The position numbers and the translations under genes were made by a program. A stretch of DNA of 33,058 nt from an uncultured Bacteroidales bacterium (GTDB taxonomy: Bacteria; Bacteroidota; Bacteroidia; Bacteroidales; Bacteroidaceae), in contig CACZUX010000008.1 of NCBI GenBank assembly GCA_902784475.1, positions 1-33,058 of the forward strand, written 5' to 3'. Shown one piece after another: positions 25,300-33,058 of the stretch (its first letter is position 1; every line of letters begins with the position of its first letter). Under the pieces are notes generated by a model that did not search any database, was not told where the DNA came from, and saw only the letters and a program-made list of their open reading frames with translations.

Positions 25300-27516
25300 A
25301 TGAAGAAAAGCATACTGACCCTGCTGCTGGCTGCGTTCGCGCTGACTGCAGCGCATGCCTACAACGAAATCCGTGCCTACAACCCCGAAACGGGCGAGAA
25401 AGGCCTGTATCTGCCCGACGTGTGGAAGAGCGGCTACACCCCGGCGACCGGGGAATACACGTATGACGGCGTGTCGTACAGCGTGGCCCGTTCGCGCGAG
25501 AGCGACAACTTCGTCGTGTTCTGGTCCGGCGAATACGGCACCACCGCACCCGATCAGCTGGCGGCGACGGATTTCTACTATGTCGACATCGACTACATGC
25601 TGGAGCAGGCGGAGAAGTTCTACCGGCTCTACACGGAAGAGCTGGGCTTCGTCAACCCGGAGCAGTCCACCACCCTGTCGCGCTACAAATGCATGATATG
25701 CCTCATCCACACCACCACGTGGATGGCCTACGGCGGCGGCTACGACTACGTGGTGCCGGCCCTGTGGATCAACCCCTCCACGTGTAAACCCATCGGCCAC
25801 ACGGTGGCGCACGAAATCGGCCACGCCTTCCACTATATGTGCTTCGCAGAGGCCTCCGGCCACCGCGAATCGACGACGGTGAACACGGGCTTCCACCTGA
25901 GATGCGGCAACGGTCAGAGCATCTGGGAGCAGACGGCCCAGTGGCAGGCCGCCAACGCCTTCCCCGCGGAGATGTTCAGCCAGAGCTATCCGCTGTTCGG
26001 CAACTGCGCCAACTACGCCTTCTCGCACGAATGGATGCGCTACCAGTCGTATTGGTTCCACTACTACCTCTGTGACCGCTACGAAGATAGGACCATGGTA
26101 GGCCGCGTGTGGAACCAGCCCATGACGGGACAGACGGACGGCACGGCGAACGACTTCCCCATGGCCCTCATGGCGCTGAAGGGGCTGACGGCAGAGCAGT
26201 TCTTCGAACTCTACCACGACTACGCCATGCACTGCGCCGCCTTCGACTTCTCCGCCGCCCGGGACTACCGCAGCGCCTACATCGGCAAGTTTGACTACCA
26301 CGCCGTCAGGCTCGGCGAGGAGAAATATCAGGTGTCCTACTCCAGCGTACCGCAGTGTACGGGCTTCAACGTCGTGGAGCTGGCAGTGCCGGCAGCCGGC
26401 ACCGCCGTCACCACACGGCTGACGGGACTCAAACCCGGATGTGCCCTGGCCGACGGCGACCCCGGAGTGTACAACAACGGTGTGGCCAACAGCCTCGTTG
26501 CCGCCGGCGTGAAGAAATACAACGCCGTGGCCCAACCTTCGGCACGCGGATTCCGTGCGGGCTACGTGTTCTGCAAGAGCGACGGCACGACGGAGTACTA
26601 CAACGACGGCATCGTCCACTGCCAGGGCATCGATGTCAAGACGGAAGACATCACGGCAACGGTGCCCTCGGGCACGACGCGCCTCATGCTCGTCATCACC
26701 CCCTCGCTGACGATGTATTTCCCGCACCGCTGGGACGAAAAGATCACCAACGACGATCAGTGGCCGTATCAGTTCGACCTGGAAGGCACCACAGCCCTGA
26801 GCGTCATCCCCGACGAGGCGGAGCCGGAATTCGAGCCGGCGATTGACGGCAGGGAGATTGCCGACGTCACCCTCACCTACGAGATCACCCTGCCCCCCGT
26901 CAACGGCTACGACGCCGCTTCGGTCGTCTTCGGCGGCAGCGGACTCAACGCCCTCTGCACGGCCTTCCAGATGACGGGCGACGACATCTTCAACAACGTG
27001 CTGACCTACAGCAGCGGGCAGCAGCGGGGCACCATCATGAACTACCCCGTCAGAGCCAACGGCGTGTTGCAGGCACTGGGAAAGACCACCAACGGCGACT
27101 TCGGCCACTGGTTTGACGCCGCCGGCACCGCCATCGCCTACGGGAGCAACGGCAGCGCCTATGCCGAGTTCACCAAATCCACGAAAAGCGCCCTCATCGG
27201 CCAGTTTCCCAACGCCAATCCCGACGGCACCAAGCGCACCGTGCGCGAAGCCCTGAAATACATCGACGCCTCGGGAAAAACGGCGGTGGCACGGCTCGTG
27301 TTCAACATCAGCTTCAAGGCCGGCGCGGCCCCCCGCAGCCACTTGAGCAAGATAGACTACACAGCCCCCGTTCCCGCCGCCGTGCATGAGATGAAAGGCA
27401 CGGAGGAGAGCCGGCCCGCCGCCGTGTACGACCTCAGCGGCAGAAGAGTGGGTGAGGATACATCCCGCCTGCAACGCGGCACGTACATCATCGACGGCAA
27501 GGTGGTGGTGAAATAG
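25300..27516 (+). CDS. Secreted putative zinc metallopeptidase-like protein (HEIGH) with T9SS-type C-terminal tail
   Basis: The 738-residue protein has a signal peptide (cut near AHA-Y21). The N-terminal half contains the zinc-protease-like motif AHEIGHAFHY (His171, Glu172, His175), followed some 45 residues later by IWEQTAQWQ, whose Glu could be the third ligand as in gluzincins. This region resembles the DUF6055-type proteins of Bacteroidetes. A middle beta-rich part and a DUF4859-like domain (about 545-690, VTLTYEITLPPVNGYDAASV) follow. The last ~30 residues (VYDLSGRRVGEDTSRLQRGT onward, ending GKVVVK) look like a type A sorting domain of the type IX secretion system, predicting export to the cell surface. 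Peptidase activity and substrate are inferred. It precedes the GH36 gene by 26 nt. Confidence 0.75.
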   Translation: MKKSILTLLLAAFALTAAHAYNEIRAYNPETGEKGLYLPDVWKSGYTPATGEYTYDGVSYSVARSRESDNFVVFWSGEYGTTAPDQLAATDFYYVDIDYMLEQAEKFYRLYTEELGFVNPEQSTTLSRYKCMICLIHTTTWMAYGGGYDYVVPALWINPSTCKPIGHTVAHEIGHAFHYMCFAEASGHRESTTVNTGFHLRCGNGQSIWEQTAQWQAANAFPAEMFSQSYPLFGNCANYAFSHEWMRYQSYWFHYYLCDRYEDRTMVGRVWNQPMTGQTDGTANDFPMALMALKGLTAEQFFELYHDYAMHCAAFDFSAARDYRSAYIGKFDYHAVRLGEEKYQVSYSSVPQCTGFNVVELAVPAAGTAVTTRLTGLKPGCALADGDPGVYNNGVANSLVAAGVKKYNAVAQPSARGFRAGYVFCKSDGTTEYYNDGIVHCQGIDVKTEDITATVPSGTTRLMLVITPSLTMYFPHRWDEKITNDDQWPYQFDLEGTTALSVIPDEAEPEFEPAIDGREIADVTLTYEITLPPVNGYDAASVVFGGSGLNALCTAFQMTGDDIFNNVLTYSSGQQRGTIMNYPVRANGVLQALGKTTNGDFGHWFDAAGTAIAYGSNGSAYAEFTKSTKSALIGQFPNANPDGTKRTVREALKYIDASGKTAVARLVFNISFKAGAAPRSHLSKIDYTAPVPAAVHEMKGTEESRPAAVYDLSGRRVGEDTSRLQRGTYIIDGKVVVK

Positions 27517-27542
27517 CAGTAATCAAACAAAACAAAAGCACG

Positions 27543-29705
27543 ATGAAACAGCTGACACTCTCCCTACTGGCCCTGACCCTGAGTCTGGCGGGGCAAGCGG
27601 AAAACGTCTTCGTCAACACACCCAAAACCACGCTGATACTGTCGGTGGATGAGGGCCATACGCCCCGCATCGCCTACTACGGCGCACGCCTCCGGCCCGA
27701 AGAGGCCCGTCAGGTGTACGACGCCGGAGCCCTGGGCGGCGAGGCCTACCCCGCCTTCGGACGCAACAGCTTCGGGGAGACGGCGCTCAGCGTGACCCAC
27801 GCCGACGGCAACATGACGACGGAGCTGGCCGCCACGGGATGGCGCCGGGAGGGCGACGTGACCATTGTCAGCCTGAAGGACCGTAAATACAACTTCTTCG
27901 TGGACCTCTGCTACAGGAGTAACGACAGGAGCGACGTCATCGAGACCTGGACCGAGCTGCGCAACGGGGAGAAGAAAGCCGTGAGGATGGAGCAGTATGC
28001 CAGCGGCGTGATGCCGATCCGGCAGGAAGGCGCCTGGCTGACCCACTTCCACGGCGACTGGGGCCACGAGGCAGAGATGACGGAGGAGCCCCTCAGGGAC
28101 GGACTCAAGACCATCGTGGACTACGACGGCGTGCGCACGGGAATGAACGACCGCGCCGAGGTGATGATCTCGCTCGACGGCAAGCCCCGCGAGAACAGCG
28201 GACGCGTCATCGGCGCAGCCCTCTGCTGGACGGGCAACTACCGCCTGAGCATCGAGACGCGCGGCAGACAGCACCACACCCTGCTGGCCGGCATCGACGG
28301 TCTGCACACGACCTACACACTGAAGAACGGCGAGAGCTTCACCACCCCCACCCTGGCGCTGACCTACAGCGAGGAGGGTAAGGGCGGCGTGAGTCGCGCC
28401 TTCCACCGCTGGGGACGCAGCGGACAGCTGCACAACGGCACGGCGCTCCGGGAGATCCTGCTCAACTCGTGGGAAGGCGTCTATATGGACGTCAACCAGG
28501 AGGTGTGCGAGAAGATGATGGACGGCATTAGCGCGCTGGGCGGAGAACTCTTCGTGGTGGACGACGGATGGTTTGGCCGGAAATACCGCCGCACACGCGA
28601 CGACAAAGCCCTGGGCGACTGGGTGACCGACACCGTGAAACTGCCCCGGGGCATCCCCGCACTGGTGAAGGCGGCGGAAGACCGAGGCCTGAAGTTCGGC
28701 ATCTGGATAGAGCCCGAGATGACCAACAGCGAGAGCGAACTCTATGAGGCCCACCCCGACTGGGTGGTGGCCCATCCCGCACGCGAGCTCTCCAAGGGAC
28801 GCGGCGGCACACAGCTGGTGCTCGACCTCTCCAACCCCAAGGTGCAGGACTTCGTGGTGGGCATCGTGGACCGGCTGATGAAGGAAAACCCCACGCTGCA
28901 CTACATCAAGTGGGACTGCAACATGTCGATGCAGAACTTCGGCAGCAGCTATCTGACGGCAGACCGCCAGAGCCACCTCTTCGTGGACTACCACCTGGGG
29001 CTGCGGAGTGCCCTGGAGCGCATCCGCAAGGCCTATCCCGACCTCGTCATCCAGCTCTGCTCCAGCGGCGGCGGCAGGGTGAATTGGGGCGCACTACCCT
29101 ACTTCGACGAGTTCTGGGTGAGCGACGACACCGACGCCCAGCAGCGCCTCTTCATCCAGTGGGGCACCAGCCACTTCTTCCCGACGATGGCGATGGCGCA
29201 GCATGTGAGCGCTTCGCCCAACCACCAGACGGGGCGCGTCATCCCCCTGAAGTTCCGCTTCGACGTGGCGATGACGGGACGCCTGGGCATGGAGATGAAG
29301 CCCTCGGACCTCAACGAGAAGGAGCTCGACTACGCCAAGAAGGCCGTCGCCTTCTACAAGGAAATACGCCCCGTCGTGCAGCTGGGCGACCTCTACCGTC
29401 TGCTCTCGCCCTACGAGAACAAGGGCTTCTGCAGCGAGATGTTCGTCAGCGAGGACAAGAGCGAAGCGGTGTTCTTCTGCTACAAATTCGAGAACTACAT
29501 CGGGCTGGATGCGCCGCGCTGGCACATGGCCGGCCTCGACCCCGACGCCACCTATCGCCTCAACGAGTTCGGCGCTACGGAGCACCACAGCGGTTTTGAA
29601 GGCAAGACCTTCACCGGACGCTTCCTCATGGAGACCGGCATCGAAGCGAGGATGAACGGACAGTTTGCAAGCAGAGTGATCAGGCTGCAGAGAATTGACA
29701 ATTGA
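27543..29705 (+). CDS. GH36 alpha-galactosidase, secreted
   Basis: The 720-residue product has a signal peptide (cut near GQAE20), an N-terminal beta-sandwich domain (about 25-290), the (beta/alpha)8 barrel (about 300-620) and a C-terminal beta domain. Diagnostic motifs are VVDDGWFG (338-345), GIWIEPEM, the nucleophile Asp458 in YIKWDCN, CSSGGGRVNWG (506-516) and SDDTD (527-531), which carries the acid/base Asp. GH36 enzymes release alpha-1,6-linked galactose from raffinose-family sugars or galactomannan. The Sec signal places it in the periplasm; unlike its neighbour it shows no T9SS tail. The two genes likely share one transcript. Its last codons AAT TGA lie in an intergenic repeat. Confidence 0.95.
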   Translation: MKQLTLSLLALTLSLAGQAENVFVNTPKTTLILSVDEGHTPRIAYYGARLRPEEARQVYDAGALGGEAYPAFGRNSFGETALSVTHADGNMTTELAATGWRREGDVTIVSLKDRKYNFFVDLCYRSNDRSDVIETWTELRNGEKKAVRMEQYASGVMPIRQEGAWLTHFHGDWGHEAEMTEEPLRDGLKTIVDYDGVRTGMNDRAEVMISLDGKPRENSGRVIGAALCWTGNYRLSIETRGRQHHTLLAGIDGLHTTYTLKNGESFTTPTLALTYSEEGKGGVSRAFHRWGRSGQLHNGTALREILLNSWEGVYMDVNQEVCEKMMDGISALGGELFVVDDGWFGRKYRRTRDDKALGDWVTDTVKLPRGIPALVKAAEDRGLKFGIWIEPEMTNSESELYEAHPDWVVAHPARELSKGRGGTQLVLDLSNPKVQDFVVGIVDRLMKENPTLHYIKWDCNMSMQNFGSSYLTADRQSHLFVDYHLGLRSALERIRKAYPDLVIQLCSSGGGRVNWGALPYFDEFWVSDDTDAQQRLFIQWGTSHFFPTMAMAQHVSASPNHQTGRVIPLKFRFDVAMTGRLGMEMKPSDLNEKELDYAKKAVAFYKEIRPVVQLGDLYRLLSPYENKGFCSEMFVSEDKSEAVFFCYKFENYIGLDAPRWHMAGLDPDATYRLNEFGATEHHSGFEGKTFTGRFLMETGIEARMNGQFASRVIRLQRIDN

Positions 29706-29739
29706 TAATTGATAATTGACAATTGATAATTGATAATTT
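29693..29739. repeat. A/T-rich tandem repeat (AATTGATAATTGAC type)
   Basis: Alternating AATTGACAATTGATAATTG units start inside the last codons of the alpha-galactosidase gene, provide its TGA and extend to the next gene's leader. The same motif occurs at 4066-4096. Confidence 0.8.
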
Positions 29740-29767
29740 AAGGTAAAAAGATTAAATATTGAACACC

Positions 29768-32251
29768 ATGATTAAGGATCGTAACGGCATTGCCATCATC
29801 TGCGGGGAGAGGAAAGTCAGCTTCACAGAGTTGCTGCAGCGCATCGCGCTCTTCAGCAAAGCCGCCGCACACGGCGCAGGCGAGCGGACGCTCATCTTCT
29901 CGGAAAACCGCGAGGGATGGATCTACGCCTTCTACTCGGTGTGGGCCAACCGCGGCATCGCCGTCCCCGTGGACGCCTCGTCCACCGTCAGCGACGTGAG
30001 CTACATCATCAACGACTGCAAGCCCGTCAGCGCATGGGTCTCCCGCCAGAAACTGGAGACGGTGCAGGCCGCCGTCAAAGAGGCCGGACAGACGCTGGAC
30101 ATCCACATCATTGACGAGCTGGAGACGGCACCTGCGGGCGATGAAAAGGCCGAAATCGCATACAACGAGGAAGACACGGCCCTCATCATCTACACCTCCG
30201 GCACGACGGGATCGCCCAAAGGCGTGATGCTCTCGTTCCGCAATATACTGGTGAACATACGCGCCGTCTCCGAAGAGGTGCCCATCTTCAATGCCGAGCG
30301 CCGCACGCTCATCCTGCTGCCCCTGCACCATGTGCTGCCGCTGGTGGGCACCGTGGTGATGCCGCTCTATGTGGGCGGCGGCGTGGCCATCTGCCCCTCA
30401 ATGTCGGGACCCGACATCATGGACACCATGCAGCGGGGACAGATTGCCATCATGATCGGCGTGCCCCGTCTGTGGCAGACGCTCTACGCCGGCATCAAGA
30501 AGAAGATCGACGCCAGCACCGTGGGCCGTTTGCTCTTCGCCCTCTGCGCCCGGGTGAACAGCATCCGCTTCTCGCGCTTCATCTTCAAAGCCGTCCATGA
30601 GAAGATGGGCGGACACGTGAAATACATGGTGAGCGGCGGTGCCGCACTGGAGCGTGAGATCGCCATGGGGCTGCAGACACTGGGCCTGGAACTGCTCGAA
30701 GGCTACGGCATGACGGAGGCGGCCCCCATGATCGCCTTCACCCGTCCGGGCGACCTGGTGCCCAACTGCGTGGGCAAGCCCATCCCCGCTATGGATTGCA
30801 AGATTGTGAACGGCGAGGTGTGCGCCAAAGGACCCAACGTGATGCAGGGCTACTACAACCGCCCCGAAGAAACCGCCCAAGTCATCGACAAAGACGGCTA
30901 TCTGCACACCGGCGACCTGGGCCATCTGGACGACTGCGGACGTCTCTACCTGACCGGACGCAGCAAGGAGATCATCGTGCTCTCCAACGGCAAGAACGTG
31001 CAGCCCAACGAGATCGAATACAAGCTGGAGAAATACGCCGAACGCGTGAAGGAAGCCGCCGTCGTGCAGGACGGCGACATGCTGCGCGCCATCATCGTGC
31101 CCCAGGAAGCATGGGCCGCCGCTCTGAGCGACGAAGAGGTGGAGGAGACGCTCAAGCGCGAAGTGCTGGAGCCCTACAACCTCACGGTGACGAACTACAA
31201 GAAACTGATGAGCCTGATGGTGTATCGCGGCGAACTGCCCCGCACCCGACTGGAGAAGCTGCAGCGCTTCAAGCTCAAAGACATCCTCGCCGGCGGCAGC
31301 GCCGCACCCAAAGAGGAGGCCCCGAAAGCCGCAGTGAAGGAGCCCGACTTCGAGGAATACCGCATCATCAAAAACTATATCGAAGAGGAGAAGCACCTCA
31401 CGCTGAAGCCCACCGACCACATCGAGACCGACCTGGCCTTCGACTCGCTGGACATGGTGGCGCTGCAGGGCTTCATCCAGCAGACCTTCGGCACCAACGT
31501 CGGCGTGGCCGACATGCCGGGCTTCCGCAACATCGAAGCGCTGGCACGCCACGTGGCAGAGGGTAAGACACGCATGGAGGTGAAGGTGGAGGACTGGCAC
31601 GAGCTGCTCAACGCCGACGCCTCAGCCCTGGAGCTGCCGCACGGCAATCTGGCGATGCCCCTGCTGATGAAATCCTCGGCGCTCTTCTTCAAGGCCTACA
31701 ACCGCCTGAGCTTCAAGGGCACGGAAAACATACCCCGGGAGGGCCCGATGATCATCGCCCCCAACCACCAGAGCTATCTGGACGCCGCACTGCTCTCCGT
31801 GGGGCTGCCGATGAAGACGCTGCGCGAGAGCTACTTCTACGCCACGGAGGAGCACGTGCAGGGCGCCCTGCGCCAGTATTTCGCCCGCCACAACAACATC
31901 ATCATCATGGAGTGGAGCAACCTGCGGGACTCCATCCTCAAGATGTCCGAAGTGCTCAAGCGGGGCAAGAACCTCATCATCTTCCCCGAGGGCTCACGCA
32001 CCCGCACCGGACGGATGACGGACTTCAAGAAGACCTTCGCCATCCTGTCCCGCGAGCTGCAGGTGCCCATCGTCCCCGTGTGCATCCGCGGCGCCTACGA
32101 AGCCCTGCCGCGCTCCAAGCGTTTCGTCTCGCCCCACAAGATTGAAGTGGAATTCCTGAAACCCGTCCAGCCGGATCCCGCGAAGTCGTACGACGAGATT
32201 GCGCTGGAAGTGAAGGAAGCGATCAGTGAAAAATTAAAAGTGAAAAATTAA
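29768..32251 (+). CDS. Fusion protein: acyl-AMP ligase, acyl carrier domain and PlsC-type acyltransferase
   Basis: From the ATG at 29768 (a TTG at 29759 is a less likely start) the product has 827 residues and three modules. Residues 1-505 are an adenylate-forming acyl ligase: YTSGTTGSPKG (142-152), EGYGMTEAAP (311-320), TGDLG and GRSKEIIVLSNGKNVQP. Residues ~525-600 are an acyl carrier domain with the phosphopantetheine Ser560 in LAFDSLD. Residues ~625-827 are a PlsC/lysophospholipid acyltransferase with NHQSYLD (666-672) and FPEGSRTRTG (739-748). The layout suggests that a fatty acid is activated, loaded on the internal carrier and passed to a lysolipid, an Aas-like lipid repair or recycling path with the order of domains reversed and a built-in ACP. 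No membrane signal; probably a membrane-associated cytosolic enzyme. Confidence 0.92.
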   Translation: MIKDRNGIAIICGERKVSFTELLQRIALFSKAAAHGAGERTLIFSENREGWIYAFYSVWANRGIAVPVDASSTVSDVSYIINDCKPVSAWVSRQKLETVQAAVKEAGQTLDIHIIDELETAPAGDEKAEIAYNEEDTALIIYTSGTTGSPKGVMLSFRNILVNIRAVSEEVPIFNAERRTLILLPLHHVLPLVGTVVMPLYVGGGVAICPSMSGPDIMDTMQRGQIAIMIGVPRLWQTLYAGIKKKIDASTVGRLLFALCARVNSIRFSRFIFKAVHEKMGGHVKYMVSGGAALEREIAMGLQTLGLELLEGYGMTEAAPMIAFTRPGDLVPNCVGKPIPAMDCKIVNGEVCAKGPNVMQGYYNRPEETAQVIDKDGYLHTGDLGHLDDCGRLYLTGRSKEIIVLSNGKNVQPNEIEYKLEKYAERVKEAAVVQDGDMLRAIIVPQEAWAAALSDEEVEETLKREVLEPYNLTVTNYKKLMSLMVYRGELPRTRLEKLQRFKLKDILAGGSAAPKEEAPKAAVKEPDFEEYRIIKNYIEEEKHLTLKPTDHIETDLAFDSLDMVALQGFIQQTFGTNVGVADMPGFRNIEALARHVAEGKTRMEVKVEDWHELLNADASALELPHGNLAMPLLMKSSALFFKAYNRLSFKGTENIPREGPMIIAPNHQSYLDAALLSVGLPMKTLRESYFYATEEHVQGALRQYFARHNNIIIMEWSNLRDSILKMSEVLKRGKNLIIFPEGSRTRTGRMTDFKKTFAILSRELQVPIVPVCIRGAYEALPRSKRFVSPHKIEVEFLKPVQPDPAKSYDEIALEVKEAISEKLKVKN

Positions 32252-32307
32252 AAATTAAAATAAGAGGAAACCTTAACCATTAACCCTGAACCCTGAACCA
32301 TTAACCC
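32229..32307. repeat. Intergenic A/T-rich and AACC-type repeats
   Basis: AAAAATTAAAAGTGAAAAATTAA units supply the end and stop of the fusion gene. They are followed by heptamer-like CATTAACCCTGAACC repeats up to the convergent LytTR gene. No clear hairpin terminator is seen. Confidence 0.7.
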
Positions 32308-32310
32308 GCA

Positions 32311-33033
32311 TCACTTGGCCAGGGACTTCGCATCCAAATAGCGCTGGAAGTCCTCCCTGTGGAGCGCGCCCACAGGCAACTCGGTGCCGTCGTCCAGGAA
32401 CACACGGTTGTGACCCGCCTCGCGGACCGTGTCCAAATTGATAATGTAGGAGCGGTGGATGCGCATGAAGCTATCGGGCAACCGCTCCTCCATCTTCTTC
32501 ATCGACAGCAGGGTGACAACGGGTTTGCGCTGATCCTTCAGCCACACCTTCAGATATTCACTCATCCCCTCGACGTAGCGGATGTCGGAGATGCGCACCC
32601 TGACCATACGGCTGTCGGTCTTGAGGAAGAGGCTGTCGTCCCCGTCGGCAGGCTGCAGGGCCTCCGGGGCTGAGGACGCAGCGAGGCGCTCCTTCAGACG
32701 GTTGGCGGCGCGCTGGAAATCCTGAAGGCCGAAAGGTTTCAAGAGGTAGTCGACGGCATTGACGCGGAAACCCTCGACGGCGTATTCGGAATAGGCGGTG
32801 GTGAAGACGACGAGGGGCGCAGAGGGCAGCGACTTCACAAAGTCCATCCCGTTGAGGTCGGGCATGTTGATGTCGCAAAAGATGGCGTCCACCGCATCGT
32901 GCTCCAGAAACTCACGGGCCTCCAGCGCACTCTGGCATCGGGCTGCTAATTCCAGGAAGGGCACCTTGCCGATATAGGCCGCAATCTGTTGCAGCGCCAG
33001 GGGTTCGTCGTCGATGGCAAGACAGCGTATCAT
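32311..33033 (-). CDS. LytTR-family response regulator
   Basis: The 240-residue product has an N-terminal receiver domain with acidic pocket DDE (8-10), phosphorylation site Asp54 in CDINMPD, the TTAYSEYA block and Lys in LLKPFG. A short linker (about 120-133) leads to a C-terminal LytTR DNA-binding domain (SLFLKTDSRMVRVRISDIRY to SFMRIHRSYIINL, about 135-235). This is the LytR/AlgR/AgrA class, which activates a few target promoters upon phosphorylation. Its start overlaps the stop of the upstream gene (ATGA), typical of a translationally coupled sensor/regulator pair. Targets are unknown; such pairs in Bacteroidetes often act on envelope or motility genes. Confidence 0.93.
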   Translation of the reverse strand: MIRCLAIDDEPLALQQIAAYIGKVPFLELAARCQSALEAREFLEHDAVDAIFCDINMPDLNGMDFVKSLPSAPLVVFTTAYSEYAVEGFRVNAVDYLLKPFGLQDFQRAANRLKERLAASSAPEALQPADGDDSLFLKTDSRMVRVRISDIRYVEGMSEYLKVWLKDQRKPVVTLLSMKKMEERLPDSFMRIHRSYIINLDTVREAGHNRVFLDDGTELPVGALHREDFQRYLDAKSLAK

Positions 33034-33058
33034 GTCAGTGGTATGTTGAGTTCTACGG
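33030..33058 (-). CDS. C-terminal end of probable LytS/YehU-type sensor histidine kinase (partial)
   Basis: Only the last codons are in the window: VELNIPLT followed by TGA, overlapping the LytTR start as ATGA. A strand of this kind ends many histidine-kinase ATPase domains, and LytTR regulators usually follow their kinase. The identity is inferred from context and the short ending; the rest lies beyond the right edge. Confidence 0.5.

Overview
The window reads as chromosome from a Bacteroidales bacterium, most likely Prevotella or a close relative. Signs of this are repeated Bacteroidetes-type -7 boxes (TAnnTTTG) just upstream of genes, weak or absent Shine-Dalgarno sequences, an HU-HIG-type DNA-binding protein, a LytTR response regulator, many secreted glycosidases, a C-terminal tail resembling a type IX secretion signal, and short A/T-rich tandem repeats between genes. 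No rRNA, tRNA, CRISPR array, transposase or integrase was seen.

Left part (1-9000). A truncated LTA-synthase-like sulfatase lies divergent from an MsbA-type ABC exporter whose reading frame breaks near its C-terminus. A GH3 glycosidase with a PA14-like insert and a SIMPL-domain protein follow on the minus strand. Then come a small ferritin-like protein and a GNAT acetyltransferase (plus strand) and a DUF3089-type alpha/beta hydrolase (minus). A 32-bp copy of the 3' end of the ferritin-like gene recurs beyond the hydrolase, so the GNAT/hydrolase pair is bracketed by direct repeats.

Centre (9045-20126). This is the most unusual part: nine tightly packed minus-strand genes that behave as one operon. 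It has a -7 box at 20119-20126, a leader of about 330 nt and a strong terminator at 9045-9085. In transcription order it encodes two multi-pass membrane proteins, a 1033-residue tubulin/FtsZ-superfamily GTPase, a zinc-ribbon/TM/Ig-like/MORN bitopic protein, and five proteins with Sec signal peptides (one with an NTF2-like domain, one with a TPR-like segment and a carboxypeptidase-regulatory-like end). The set looks like a cytosolic cytomotive filament coupled through the inner membrane to several periplasmic parts. Its codons are visibly more A/T-rich than those of the flanking glycosidase and P-type ATPase genes.

Right part (20280-33058). A terminator, a 22-bp tandem repeat, an HU-like gene, an unusual interlocked inverted repeat, a nitroreductase-family lipoprotein and a GH16 glucanase are followed on the plus strand by a His-rich P1B metal ATPase, a secreted HExxH protein, a GH36 alpha-galactosidase and an AMP-ligase/ACP/PlsC fusion protein. 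The window closes on the minus strand with a LytTR response regulator and the last codons of what is probably its sensor kinase.
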